This document shows, one piece after another, positions 15,067 through 23,521 of a stretch of DNA of 64,000 nucleotides. Numbering within the stretch: the first letter of the stretch is position 1; each line of letters opens with the position of its first letter. The position numbers and the translations under genes were made by a program. Source of the DNA: Thiomicrorhabdus sp041583835 (lineage in GTDB: Bacteria; Pseudomonadota; Gammaproteobacteria; Thiomicrospirales; Thiomicrospiraceae); NCBI RefSeq assembly GCF_041583835.1, contig NZ_JBFHFC010000004.1, positions 1-64,000 on the forward strand, given 5' to 3'. Below the pieces are notes generated by a model. The model was not told the DNA's origin, made no database searches, and worked only from the letters and a program-made list of their open reading frames with translations.

Positions 15067-16527
15067 ATGCGAATTTTACAAGAAGCTTTAACTTTTGACG
15101 ATGTTTTATTGGTACCAGCCCATTCTACGGTTTTACCAAAAGACGTTTCTTTGAAAACAAAATTAACACGCAATATTTCTTTGAATATTCCATTGGTTTC
15201 TGCCGCGATGGATACGGTGACCGAAGCACGTTTGGCTATTTCGATGGCGCAAGAGGGTGGTATCGGTATCATTCATAAGAATATGACGGTCGAACAGCAG
15301 GCGCACGTTGTGCGTAAAGTTAAAAAGTACGAGCACGGCGTTATTTTAGATCCGGTTACCGTCCAGCATACGGATACGGTTGCCGAAGCGATTGAAAAAA
15401 CCAAAGCGAACCGTGTTTCCAGCGCTCCGGTTATGAACGGTACGGAGTTGGTCGGAATCGTCACCAGCCGAGATATCCGTTTCGTTACGGATATGTCGCA
15501 GCCTGTTTCAAAAATCATGACGCCTAAAGAGCGTTTGGTGACCGTTAAAGAAAAAGAAGACCCTAAGAAAGTGTTAGATCTTTTGCACGAGCATCGTATC
15601 GAGCGCGTTCTGGTTGTAAACGACGACTTTAACTTGAAAGGGATGATTACGGTTTCCGATATGATGAAGTCTTCGGATCATCCAAATGCCTGTAAAGACG
15701 ATAACGGTCGTTTACGTGTCGGTGCGGCTGTAGGAACCGGTGCAGAGACTGAGCAGCGTGTTGCCGCGTTGGTTGAAGCCGGTGTTGACGTTATTATCGT
15801 CGATACGGCTCACGGTCACTCTCAAGGTGTATTGGATCGCGTGGCTTGGGTTAAGCAGAACTATCCGGAAGTGGACGTGATCGGCGGGAACATTGCGACG
15901 GCTGAAGCGGCGTTGGATTTGGTGAAAGCGGGTGCCGACGGCGTCAAAGTGGGAATCGGTCCTGGATCGATCTGTACTACTCGAATTGTAGCCGGTGTGG
16001 GCGTTCCTCAAATTTCTGCGATTTCGAATGTGGCTAAGGCGTTGGCTGACAGTGGCGTTCCTCTAATTGCCGATGGTGGTTTGCGTTTCTCGGGTGACGT
16101 TGCTAAGGCATTGGTTGCCGGTGCTTCTTCATGCATGATCGGAAGTATGTTCGCAGGGACCGAAGAATCTCCGGGCGAAATCGAATACTATCAAGGGCGC
16201 GCTTACAAGTCGTACCGTGGAATGGGATCGTTGGGTGCGATGGCGCAACCAAGTGGTTCAAGTGACCGTTACTTCCAGGCTTCAAATGCGGAAGATAAGT
16301 TGGTTCCAGAAGGGATTGAAGGGCGTGTTGCTTATAAAGGACCGTTGGCTCCGATCATCCATCAGTTGATGGGCGGTGTTCGTTCGAGCATGGGTTATAC
16401 CGGTTGTAAGGATATTCCGACCATGAATACCAAACCTTCTTTTGTCCGCGTTACTTCTGCTGGTATGGCCGAGAGTCATGTGCATGATGTTACCATGGTT
16501 AAAGAAGCGCCAAACTACCGCGTGTAG
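15067..16527 (+). CDS. guaB: Inosine-5'-monophosphate dehydrogenase
   Basis: This 486-residue full-length IMPDH oxidises IMP to XMP with NAD+, the committed step to GMP. It has a TIM-barrel catalytic domain interrupted by two CBS domains (about 93-203). The catalytic loop C303 is in GPGSICTTRIV, and the flap and GGVRSSMGYTG motifs are intact. The gene lies 41 bp before guaA, so the two form the usual operon. Confidence 0.97.
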   Translation: MRILQEALTFDDVLLVPAHSTVLPKDVSLKTKLTRNISLNIPLVSAAMDTVTEARLAISMAQEGGIGIIHKNMTVEQQAHVVRKVKKYEHGVILDPVTVQHTDTVAEAIEKTKANRVSSAPVMNGTELVGIVTSRDIRFVTDMSQPVSKIMTPKERLVTVKEKEDPKKVLDLLHEHRIERVLVVNDDFNLKGMITVSDMMKSSDHPNACKDDNGRLRVGAAVGTGAETEQRVAALVEAGVDVIIVDTAHGHSQGVLDRVAWVKQNYPEVDVIGGNIATAEAALDLVKAGADGVKVGIGPGSICTTRIVAGVGVPQISAISNVAKALADSGVPLIADGGLRFSGDVAKALVAGASSCMIGSMFAGTEESPGEIEYYQGRAYKSYRGMGSLGAMAQPSGSSDRYFQASNAEDKLVPEGIEGRVAYKGPLAPIIHQLMGGVRSSMGYTGCKDIPTMNTKPSFVRVTSAGMAESHVHDVTMVKEAPNYRV

Positions 16528-16568
16528 AACTTAATATAATTTAGTAATTTACAAAATTTGGAAAACCT

Positions 16569-18149
16569 ATGACACAAGCAAACATTCATGAACATCGAAT
16601 TCTGATTTTGGATTTCGGCTCTCAATATACGCAACTCATTGCACGTCGTATTCGTGAAATAGGAGTTTATTGCGAAGTCGAACCCTGGGATATTGATGCG
16701 CAGGATGTTGTGGATTTCGGCGCCCGCGGAATTATTCTTTCGGGCGGACCGGAAACGGTCACCGGTGACGATGCTCCGGTTGCCCCGGATGTCGTATTCA
16801 ATTTGAATGTGCCGGTTTTAGGGATTTGTTACGGTATGCAAACCATGGCCGAGCAGTTGGGTGGAAAGGTCATTAATGCAGACGAGCATGAGTATGGCTA
16901 TGCTCAAGTCCGTGCGCACGGCCACACCAAACTGTTGAAAGACATCGAAGACCACGTTACGCCAGAAGGTTATGGTATGTTGGATGTCTGGATGTCGCAC
17001 GGTGACCGTGTCGATTCGATGCCGGAAGGTTTTAAGTTGATGGCAAGCACGCCGAGCTGCCCGATTGCCGGTATGGCGAATGAAGAGAAAGATTTCTACG
17101 GTATTCAATTCCATCCTGAAGTGACGCACACCAAGCAAGGTATGCGTATGATCGAGCGCTTTGTCGTTGATTTGTGCGGCTGTGAAAAGCTGTGGACAAC
17201 TGAAAATATCATTGACGACAGCATCGCCCGCATTCGCGAGCAGGTCGGAACGGATCAGGTGATGCTGGGGCTTTCCGGCGGTGTGGATTCTTCGGTGGTC
17301 GCTGCTTTATTGCATAAAGCGATTGGCGATCAGCTGACTTGTGTGTTCGTTGATCACGGATTGCTTCGTTATAAAGAAGGTGATCAGGTTATGGCCATGT
17401 TTGCCGAGAACATGGGGATCAAGGTTATCCGTGCCGATGTCGAGGAACGTTTCATGTCTGCGTTGTCGGGCGAAGTCGATCCTGAGAAAAAACGTAAGAT
17501 CATCGGACGCGAATTCATCGAAGTTTTCGATGAGGAATCGGCAAAGCTTAAAGGTATTAATTGGTTGGCTCAAGGGACGATCTATCCTGACGTAATCGAG
17601 TCGGCCGGTTCAAAAACCGGTAAGGCTAAGGTTATCAAGTCGCACCATAATGTCGGCGGACTTCCGGAAGATATGGAAATGTCTCTAATTGAACCGCTTC
17701 GCGAGTTGTTCAAAGATGAAGTGCGTAAACTGGGTGTGGCGTTAGGGTTGCCTTATGACATGGTTTATCGTCACCCATTCCCGGGTCCGGGTTTAGGGGT
17801 GCGAATCTTGGGTGAAGTGAAAAAAGAGTATGCGGATATTCTTCGTCTTGCCGATCACATCTTTATCGAAGAGTTGGTGAAATGGGATCTTTACGACAAA
17901 ACTTCGCAGGCGTTTACCGTGTTCTTGCCGGTTAAGTCGGTTGGGGTTGTGGGCGATGCCCGTCGTTACGATTATGTCGTCGCATTGCGTGCGGTTGAAA
18001 CCATCGACTTCATGACGGCTCGTTGGGCGCATTTACCTTACGAATTTCTTGAGCATGTCTCAGGACGTATTATTAACGAGATTCCGCGCATTTCGCGAGT
18101 CACCTACGATATTTCGAGTAAACCGCCTGCAACCATTGAATGGGAGTAA
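16569..18149 (+). CDS. guaA: GMP synthase (glutamine-hydrolysing)
   Basis: The 526-residue protein has an N-terminal class I glutamine amidotransferase domain (LGICYGMQ nucleophile Cys, and the His-Glu of QFHPEVTHT), an ATP pyrophosphatase domain (LGLSGGVDSSV P-loop) and the C-terminal dimerisation domain ending PPATIEWE. It converts XMP to GMP. Second gene of guaBA, followed by a clear terminator. Confidence 0.97.
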   Translation: MTQANIHEHRILILDFGSQYTQLIARRIREIGVYCEVEPWDIDAQDVVDFGARGIILSGGPETVTGDDAPVAPDVVFNLNVPVLGICYGMQTMAEQLGGKVINADEHEYGYAQVRAHGHTKLLKDIEDHVTPEGYGMLDVWMSHGDRVDSMPEGFKLMASTPSCPIAGMANEEKDFYGIQFHPEVTHTKQGMRMIERFVVDLCGCEKLWTTENIIDDSIARIREQVGTDQVMLGLSGGVDSSVVAALLHKAIGDQLTCVFVDHGLLRYKEGDQVMAMFAENMGIKVIRADVEERFMSALSGEVDPEKKRKIIGREFIEVFDEESAKLKGINWLAQGTIYPDVIESAGSKTGKAKVIKSHHNVGGLPEDMEMSLIEPLRELFKDEVRKLGVALGLPYDMVYRHPFPGPGLGVRILGEVKKEYADILRLADHIFIEELVKWDLYDKTSQAFTVFLPVKSVGVVGDARRYDYVVALRAVETIDFMTARWAHLPYEFLEHVSGRIINEIPRISRVTYDISSKPPATIEWE

Positions 18150-18167
18150 TGCCGGTTATATCGGATT

Positions 18168-18194
18168 AAAAGGCCTTCTTGATGAAGGCCTTTT
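18168..18194 (+). terminator. Terminator of guaBA
   Basis: AAAAGGCCTTC-TTGAT-GAAGGCCTTTT, an 11-bp stem with a 5-nt loop and a T-run, 18 bp after the guaA stop. Confidence 0.9.
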
Positions 18195-18213
18195 TCAATT
18201 TTAGGAATAGTGG

Positions 18214-18753
18214 ATGTCTGAGTTACAGCAAGTCTGTCCTCCGGGGTTAGCCCAGGAAGAGCAAGACGAATTCTGGATGGAGCAAGCTTATAAGTTGGCG
18301 TTGCGTTCCCAGTCCGAAGGAGAGGTGCCTGTCGGGGCTGTACTGGTTCAGGATGGACGTTTAATCGGCCAAGGCTGGAATCAGCCGATACAAATGCATG
18401 ATCCAAGTGCGCATGCCGAAATCTTGGCGTTAAGAGAGGCAGGCGATCGTTTGCAGAATTATCGATTAATCGATACGACGCTTTATGTCACACTGGAGCC
18501 TTGCGCAATGTGCGCTGCCGCAATGGTGCACGCCAGAGTGGCTAGATTGGTTTATGCAGCGGAAGACTTGAAAACCGGTGCCGTTAGCTCGGTTTTTCAT
18601 TTGCTTAACAGCGATAAAATGAATCATCAAGTCGAATTTTGCGGTGGGATTTTAAAAGAGAAATGCAGTGGATTATTGAGTCAGTTTTTTAAGCAACGCA
18701 GACTTGAACATAAAGAGCGAAAGCGTCTGAGTAAGAAAAATTCATGTGTTTAA
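18214..18753 (+). CDS. tadA: tRNA-specific adenosine deaminase TadA
   Basis: The 179-residue zinc deaminase converts A34 to inosine in tRNA-Arg(ACG). The zinc and catalytic residues are H67-A-E69 (SAHAEILAL) and C97-x-x-C100 (EPCAMC). The N-terminal ~15 residues are non-conserved. Its substrate tRNA-Arg(ACG) is encoded in this same window at 60856-60932. The start at 18214 lies only 20 bp after the guaBA terminator, so the terminator may also sit in a readthrough leader. Confidence 0.95.
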   Translation: MSELQQVCPPGLAQEEQDEFWMEQAYKLALRSQSEGEVPVGAVLVQDGRLIGQGWNQPIQMHDPSAHAEILALREAGDRLQNYRLIDTTLYVTLEPCAMCAAAMVHARVARLVYAAEDLKTGAVSSVFHLLNSDKMNHQVEFCGGILKEKCSGLLSQFFKQRRLEHKERKRLSKKNSCV

Positions 18754-18914
18754 AACTTGATAGCAATAAGAAAGAATGCGAATATAACCATAATAAGAAT
18801 GATTGCATTTAATTTGAGATGAAAGCTATTTTGAGTTACGAAGGTTGTATACGGACTTTCAGGTGCAAATCGGCATATTTGAATGATGTTGAGCGGGTTA
18901 CAAAATAATATATT

Positions 18915-19490
18915 ATGCAGAAAAGTGTCGATCCAGCTGAAGGCATAACTACGATTAAAATTTTACCGGGTGAGTTTTATGTCACCAAGTTAAATGAACG
19001 TATCGAGACTGTTTTGGGGTCGTGTATTTCGGCTTGCGTAAGAGATCCCATTGCCGGAGTCGGCGGTATGAACCATTTTATGCTTCCCGTCGATAAGAGT
19101 GCAGGTAAACCGACAGAGTTATCGGATGCCAACCGTTACGGTAACTATGCCATGGAAAACCTGGTGAATGCATTGCTTTCGGAAGGCGCCAAAAGGGAAC
19201 GTTTGGAGTTTAAATTGTTTGGCGGCGGACGCATTATGAGTTCGATGACCAACATCGGTTGGTACAACATCGGTTTTGCATTTGATTACGTATTCACCGA
19301 AGGTTTTAAAGTGGTTTCCCAAGATATCGGAGACATCTATCCAAGGAAGGTTTTGTATTACCCTCTGAATGGACGTGTTCGTGTCCGACGCTTAAACCCG
19401 ATGCACAACCAGTCGCTTGCCGATCAAGAAAATCGTTACATTAATAATATTGGATCTAATCCTGTTGAAGGTGATGTAGAACTATTCTAA
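18915..19490 (+). CDS. cheD: Chemoreceptor glutamine deamidase CheD
   Basis: The 191-residue CheD has the catalytic pair C37 (GSCISACV) and H54 (GGMNHFMLP) and KLFGGGRIM. It deamidates glutamines in chemoreceptors. The C terminus carries a ~25-residue tail ending GDVELF, which resembles the tail of the CheZ-like protein two genes downstream (EIELF). The ribosome binding site is weak. The gene is 10 bp from cheA, so it is first of a three-gene chemotaxis operon lacking cheW, cheY, cheR and cheB. Confidence 0.92.
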   Translation: MQKSVDPAEGITTIKILPGEFYVTKLNERIETVLGSCISACVRDPIAGVGGMNHFMLPVDKSAGKPTELSDANRYGNYAMENLVNALLSEGAKRERLEFKLFGGGRIMSSMTNIGWYNIGFAFDYVFTEGFKVVSQDIGDIYPRKVLYYPLNGRVRVRRLNPMHNQSLADQENRYINNIGSNPVEGDVELF

Positions 19491-19500
19491 GGAAATTACT

Positions 19501-21609
19501 ATGGATATGATGGAAACCTTTCGTCAAACTTATCTTGAAGAGAGTTTTGAAGGCCTAGACGTGATGGAGGCTGGATTATTGTCGTTGCCTCCCGGGACAC
19601 CGGATAATGAAAAGATTAATGAAATTTTCCGTGCCGCTCATTCAATCAAAGGCGGAAGCGGTACGTTTGGTTTTATCGAAATAGCCGGGTTTACTCACGT
19701 TTTAGAGACCTTGTTGGATGAGATGCGAGACGGTCGCCGTGATGTGACTCAAGAAGCGATTGATACGATGTTGGCTGCAGTTGATGTTCTACGAGATATG
19801 TTGACCAAGTTACAGGACCGCCAACCGATTGATGAAGAACGAGCCAATCAAGTCCAGAGTGCCTTAGAACGAATTTTAGGAATGGAAAGCGGTTCCGAAG
19901 AAAGTAAATCGGAACAAGTTGCAGAAACATCTGAAGAGAGCTCAGGTGAATGGCAGATTAAAATCGTACCTGAAAAAGAGTTGCTGCAAACCGGTAACGA
20001 GCCGTTGAGAATTTTTCGCGAGTTGGAAACATTGGGTGAGTTGAACGTTAAAGCGGATTTAAGCCAGTTACCCGAAGCTGCGGAGTTCCAACCGGAAGAT
20101 TTGTATATCAAATGGGATCTAACCCTGTCGGGTGATTCCGTTGTAGAGGATGATATTAAAGAAGTATTTGAATGGATTGACGGAGATGGTGCTGAAATTA
20201 CCATAACGTCGCCAAAGAGTTCTTCGGTAGACGCCGTGCAATCAGAAGCCGAGACTACTGTTGAAGAGGGAGTCGTGGAACAGAGCGTGGTTCAAGAGGC
20301 TCCTGCAAGCAGTAAGGTGGCGGATATTCAAGCGACTAAGCCGGCGGCTGGTAAGGCGAATGCAAAAGCTGCTGCGGCTCCGCCAAAACAAGAAAGTTCA
20401 ATTCGTGTTGATTTGAGTAAAATCGACCAAATGGTGAACTTGGTCGGTGAATTGGTTATTACCCAGTCAATGTTAAGTCAGTTTGGTGAGCAGGCCGAAC
20501 AGGAGCGTGACAGCGGCGGTAGCGGTGAATGGATTGACAAGCTTAAAGAAGGCTTGACCCATTTGGAACGCCATACGCGTGAATTGCAGGAAAGCGTGAT
20601 GAATATTCGTATGTTGCCTGTCAGTTTTGCGTTTAACCGTATGCCGCGTATCGTTCATGATGTTAGTCAAAAGCTTGGAAAACAAATTGACCTGGTGATG
20701 GAAGGCGAAGGAACCGAGCTTGATAAAACCATGTTGGAACAGTTGACCGATCCGTTGGTGCACATTGTCCGTAACTCCATTGACCATGGTATTGAAAGTC
20801 CTGAAGTGCGTGCACAAGCCGGTAAGCCGGCGAAAGGTACCGTTAAAATGGCCGCTTTCCATGAAGGCGGTAATATCATGATTCAGATTACCGATGATGG
20901 TGCCGGTATCAACGCTGCGAAAATAGAGCAAAAAGCGATTGAAAAGGGTGTGATCGAAGCCGATCACAACTTGTCCGAAGCGGAAATTGTGGATTTGATT
21001 TTCCATCCGGGCTTTTCGACGGCAGAAGTCGTCAGTGATATTTCCGGACGTGGTGTCGGGATGGATGTGGTGCGTCGAAACATTAAGGGGCTTGGCGGTT
21101 CCGTTGAAGTTCAGACCACTCTAGGTGTCGGCAGTGTGTTTAGCATCCGTCTACCGCTGACGCTTGCAATCTTGGATGGCCAGTTGTGTAAAGTCGGCAG
21201 CGAGACCTACGTCTTCCCATTGGTTTCTATTATTGAATCGATTCAGGTCGATAAGTCATTGATCAAAGGTATTTCCGGACAGGCAGAACTGTATAAACTG
21301 CGTGACGCTTATATCCCGGTCATTCGTCTACATAAGAAACTTGGTATTAAAGATGCCTGCGAAGACCTGGCAGAAGGTTTGTTAGTGGTTGTTGAAGACG
21401 GCGGTAAACGAGCAGGGATTTTTGTCGACGATCTTTTAGGCCAGCAACAAGTGGTTATTAAGAGTTTGGAAAGCAACTTCATGAAAATTGACGGTATAGC
21501 CGGAGCGACTATCTTGGGTGACGGTACGGTTTCGTTTATTTTGGATGTTAAGGAAGCGGTTTCCAGTCATAAGAACGGTGCAGTTACTTCGCATATGAAT
21601 GTTGCCTGA
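19501..21609 (+). CDS. cheA: Chemotaxis histidine kinase CheA
   Basis: The 702-residue protein has an HPt domain with phospho-acceptor H47 (AAHSIKGGSGTFGF), an acidic linker with a possible CheY/CheB-binding region (about 155-235), a dimerisation domain (from ~300: VDLSKIDQMVNLVGEL), an HATPase domain (HIVRNSIDHGIE N-box; ITDDGAGIN G1; FSTAEVVSDISGRGVGMDVV) and a C-terminal CheW-like domain (about 555-690). It phosphorylates CheY in response to receptors. AAGGA lies 8 nt before the ATG. Confidence 0.95.
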   Translation: MDMMETFRQTYLEESFEGLDVMEAGLLSLPPGTPDNEKINEIFRAAHSIKGGSGTFGFIEIAGFTHVLETLLDEMRDGRRDVTQEAIDTMLAAVDVLRDMLTKLQDRQPIDEERANQVQSALERILGMESGSEESKSEQVAETSEESSGEWQIKIVPEKELLQTGNEPLRIFRELETLGELNVKADLSQLPEAAEFQPEDLYIKWDLTLSGDSVVEDDIKEVFEWIDGDGAEITITSPKSSSVDAVQSEAETTVEEGVVEQSVVQEAPASSKVADIQATKPAAGKANAKAAAAPPKQESSIRVDLSKIDQMVNLVGELVITQSMLSQFGEQAEQERDSGGSGEWIDKLKEGLTHLERHTRELQESVMNIRMLPVSFAFNRMPRIVHDVSQKLGKQIDLVMEGEGTELDKTMLEQLTDPLVHIVRNSIDHGIESPEVRAQAGKPAKGTVKMAAFHEGGNIMIQITDDGAGINAAKIEQKAIEKGVIEADHNLSEAEIVDLIFHPGFSTAEVVSDISGRGVGMDVVRRNIKGLGGSVEVQTTLGVGSVFSIRLPLTLAILDGQLCKVGSETYVFPLVSIIESIQVDKSLIKGISGQAELYKLRDAYIPVIRLHKKLGIKDACEDLAEGLLVVVEDGGKRAGIFVDDLLGQQQVVIKSLESNFMKIDGIAGATILGDGTVSFILDVKEAVSSHKNGAVTSHMNVA

Positions 21610-21663
21610 TGTCCAAGACTTTAAAAATAAAAGCATAATAATAAAAAAGAATAAGGAGTCGGA

Positions 21664-22254
21664 ATGACTACCGGAACTGAAGAGTTCGCATTGGGTGCTG
21701 AAGAAGTTCAGCAAACGATTTTGATTTTAAATTTGTCCGTTGCTCAAATCGACTTGTCGATTACCGAAGGTGACCATTCGGTTAATGCGTTGATTGATTC
21801 GTTTACTTATATGTCACAACATATCGAGGAGATTCAACAGTCTAGCCAAAACATTTTCGATTTGGTCGCAGACAACGAAGCGGCACAGTCTTATAACGCA
21901 CTATTGGCAAATCAAACGGCCGAATTGGCTAGTAAAATGCAACAAGCGATTATCGCTTTCCAGTTTTACGATAAATTGAGCCAGCGTTTGAATCACGTTT
22001 CTCATGGACTTTCCGGATTGGCGGAGATCGTTTCTCATGAAATGCGCGTTAAAAACCGCGAAGAATGGGAAGCGTTTAAGAAGAGTGTGCGTAAAGGCAC
22101 AACCATGCGTGAAGAAGAAGAGCTGTTTGAGCTTATCTTCGATCAGCATCTGCCGGTGGAAGAAGCGATTGAAATTATGTGTTCGAGAATGCGAGCCCGT
22201 ATGAATGAACCCGCAGCCGCCGCTGAGGACGAAGACGAAATCGAACTCTTCTAA
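21664..22254 (+). CDS. CheZ-like chemotaxis protein
   Basis: The 196-residue protein is mainly helical. FQFYDKLSQRL places D103 and Q107 in the same D-x-x-x-Q spacing as the catalytic Asp/Gln of CheZ (D143/Q147 in E. coli), and the acidic C terminus (DEDEIELF) resembles the flexible CheY-binding tail of CheZ. It follows cheA by 54 bp with AAGGAG before the ATG. It is shorter than the 214 residues of E. coli CheZ and poorly conserved elsewhere, so phosphatase activity toward CheY-P is inference. Confidence 0.6.
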   Translation: MTTGTEEFALGAEEVQQTILILNLSVAQIDLSITEGDHSVNALIDSFTYMSQHIEEIQQSSQNIFDLVADNEAAQSYNALLANQTAELASKMQQAIIAFQFYDKLSQRLNHVSHGLSGLAEIVSHEMRVKNREEWEAFKKSVRKGTTMREEEELFELIFDQHLPVEEAIEIMCSRMRARMNEPAAAAEDEDEIELF

Positions 22255-22271
22255 CTGAGATCTCAAATAAT

Positions 22272-22297
22272 AAAAACCCCTTTTTAGGGGTTTTTTT
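22272..22297 (+). terminator. Terminator of cheD-cheA-cheZ-like
   Basis: AAAAACCCC and GGGGTTTTT arms with a T-run, 17 bp past the last stop. Confidence 0.88.
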
Positions 22298-22440
22298 ATG
22301 CCCGGATGGAATCCAGATAAATACTGCAAACTGCTTATTTGCCTATAAAAAATTTAATGTGTCTTTATCTAAAAAAATTTATAACAATGGTAGTAATTCA
22401 GCAAAGTCTGAAATTATTAAATATCAACGAGGATACAGAA

Positions 22441-23363
22441 TGAAAAAATTAACGGCATTCGGAGCTCAGGCTTTGATGAGTTTGACATTGGTCACGGCGC
22501 CAATGGCGGTTTGGGCGGCGAATTATATGCCGTTTGTTCTTGGCAGTCCAACAGCGGGAAGCGTTGAAGAGGTTACAGCGAATACCAAAGCGGCTCTGCA
22601 GACGAACGGTTTTGAAATTGTCGGCGATTATGCGCCTGCCGCCGGAACCCGTGTATTGGTCGTTACTAATAACGCGCTGAAAGCGATAGCTGCCGAATCC
22701 GAAAACGGCGGGTTTGGTGCTATGGAGCGGGTTGCGATCGTCAATGCCAACGGTAATGTTCAAGTCAGTTATACCAATCCGAAATATCAGTGGAACGTGT
22801 ACCGCATGAAAGGTGATATCACTTCGGTTGACACTGCCCTGAAGAGTGCATTGGGCGCGACAAAAGAATTTGGTGCGGAACAAGGTTTGAGCGCCGAAGA
22901 ATTGCGCGAATACCATTATAAGATGATGATGCCTTATTTTGATGATGAAGATGAATTGGCCGAATACGGTTCTTATGAAGAAGCGATCAGTAAAGTGGAA
23001 GCCGGGCTATCAAGTAGAAAAGCCGGTGCTACAAAAGTGTATCGAATCGATATTCCGGGTAAGAAAATGAGTGTGTTTGGTGTTTCCATGTCGAATGGAG
23101 AAGCGGCGGACACGTTTATTCAAGATAGAATCGATATCGGTTCGGAAAGCCATGCCGCTCATTTCCCGTATGAATTATTGGTGGTAGACGACGAAGTCAT
23201 CGCATTGAACGGTAAGTTCCGTATCGCGATTAGCTGGCCAAGCTTATCGATGATGGGGCAGGGGAGTTTTATGAGCATTTCGAATGCGCCGGACGATATC
23301 GTTAAAGCATTGGGAGCGGTTGCTAAAGACAAGCCCTTGGAAAAAGAAAGTTCCGGTTTTTAA
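22441..23363 (+). CDS. Exported protein of unknown function (possibly two DUF302-like domains)
   Basis: The 307-residue protein has a Sec signal peptide (MKKLTAFGAQALMSLTLV ... AVWA, cleavage near residue 26). The mature part has an alternating strand/helix pattern, SVEEVTANTKAALQTNGFEIVGDYAPA and later RIDIPGKKMSVFGVSM, that recalls DUF302-type folds. The resemblance is loose and I do not recognise a motif. CAACGAGGATA upstream provides a ribosome binding site for ATG 22441. The in-frame start at 22359 would put a long tail before the signal peptide and is rejected. Single gene with its own terminator. Confidence 0.7.
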
Positions 23364-23383
23364 ACAACATCGGACGGCTTCTT

Positions 23384-23413
23384 AAAAAGCACAGAATCTT
23401 CTGTGCTTTTTTT
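23384..23413 (+). terminator. Terminator after the exported protein gene
   Basis: AAAAAGCACAGA-ATCT-TCTGTGCTTTTT followed by further T residues; 12-bp stem. Confidence 0.9.
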
Positions 23414-23521
23414 GTTTCCGGGGCTTGAAAACAGCGGGCTCCGTCCCTATGAATCAGCCAAACTAATAGAACCCTTTAACGACAAATAATTTAACTAAAA
23501 AATATGATTGGAGATGAATTC

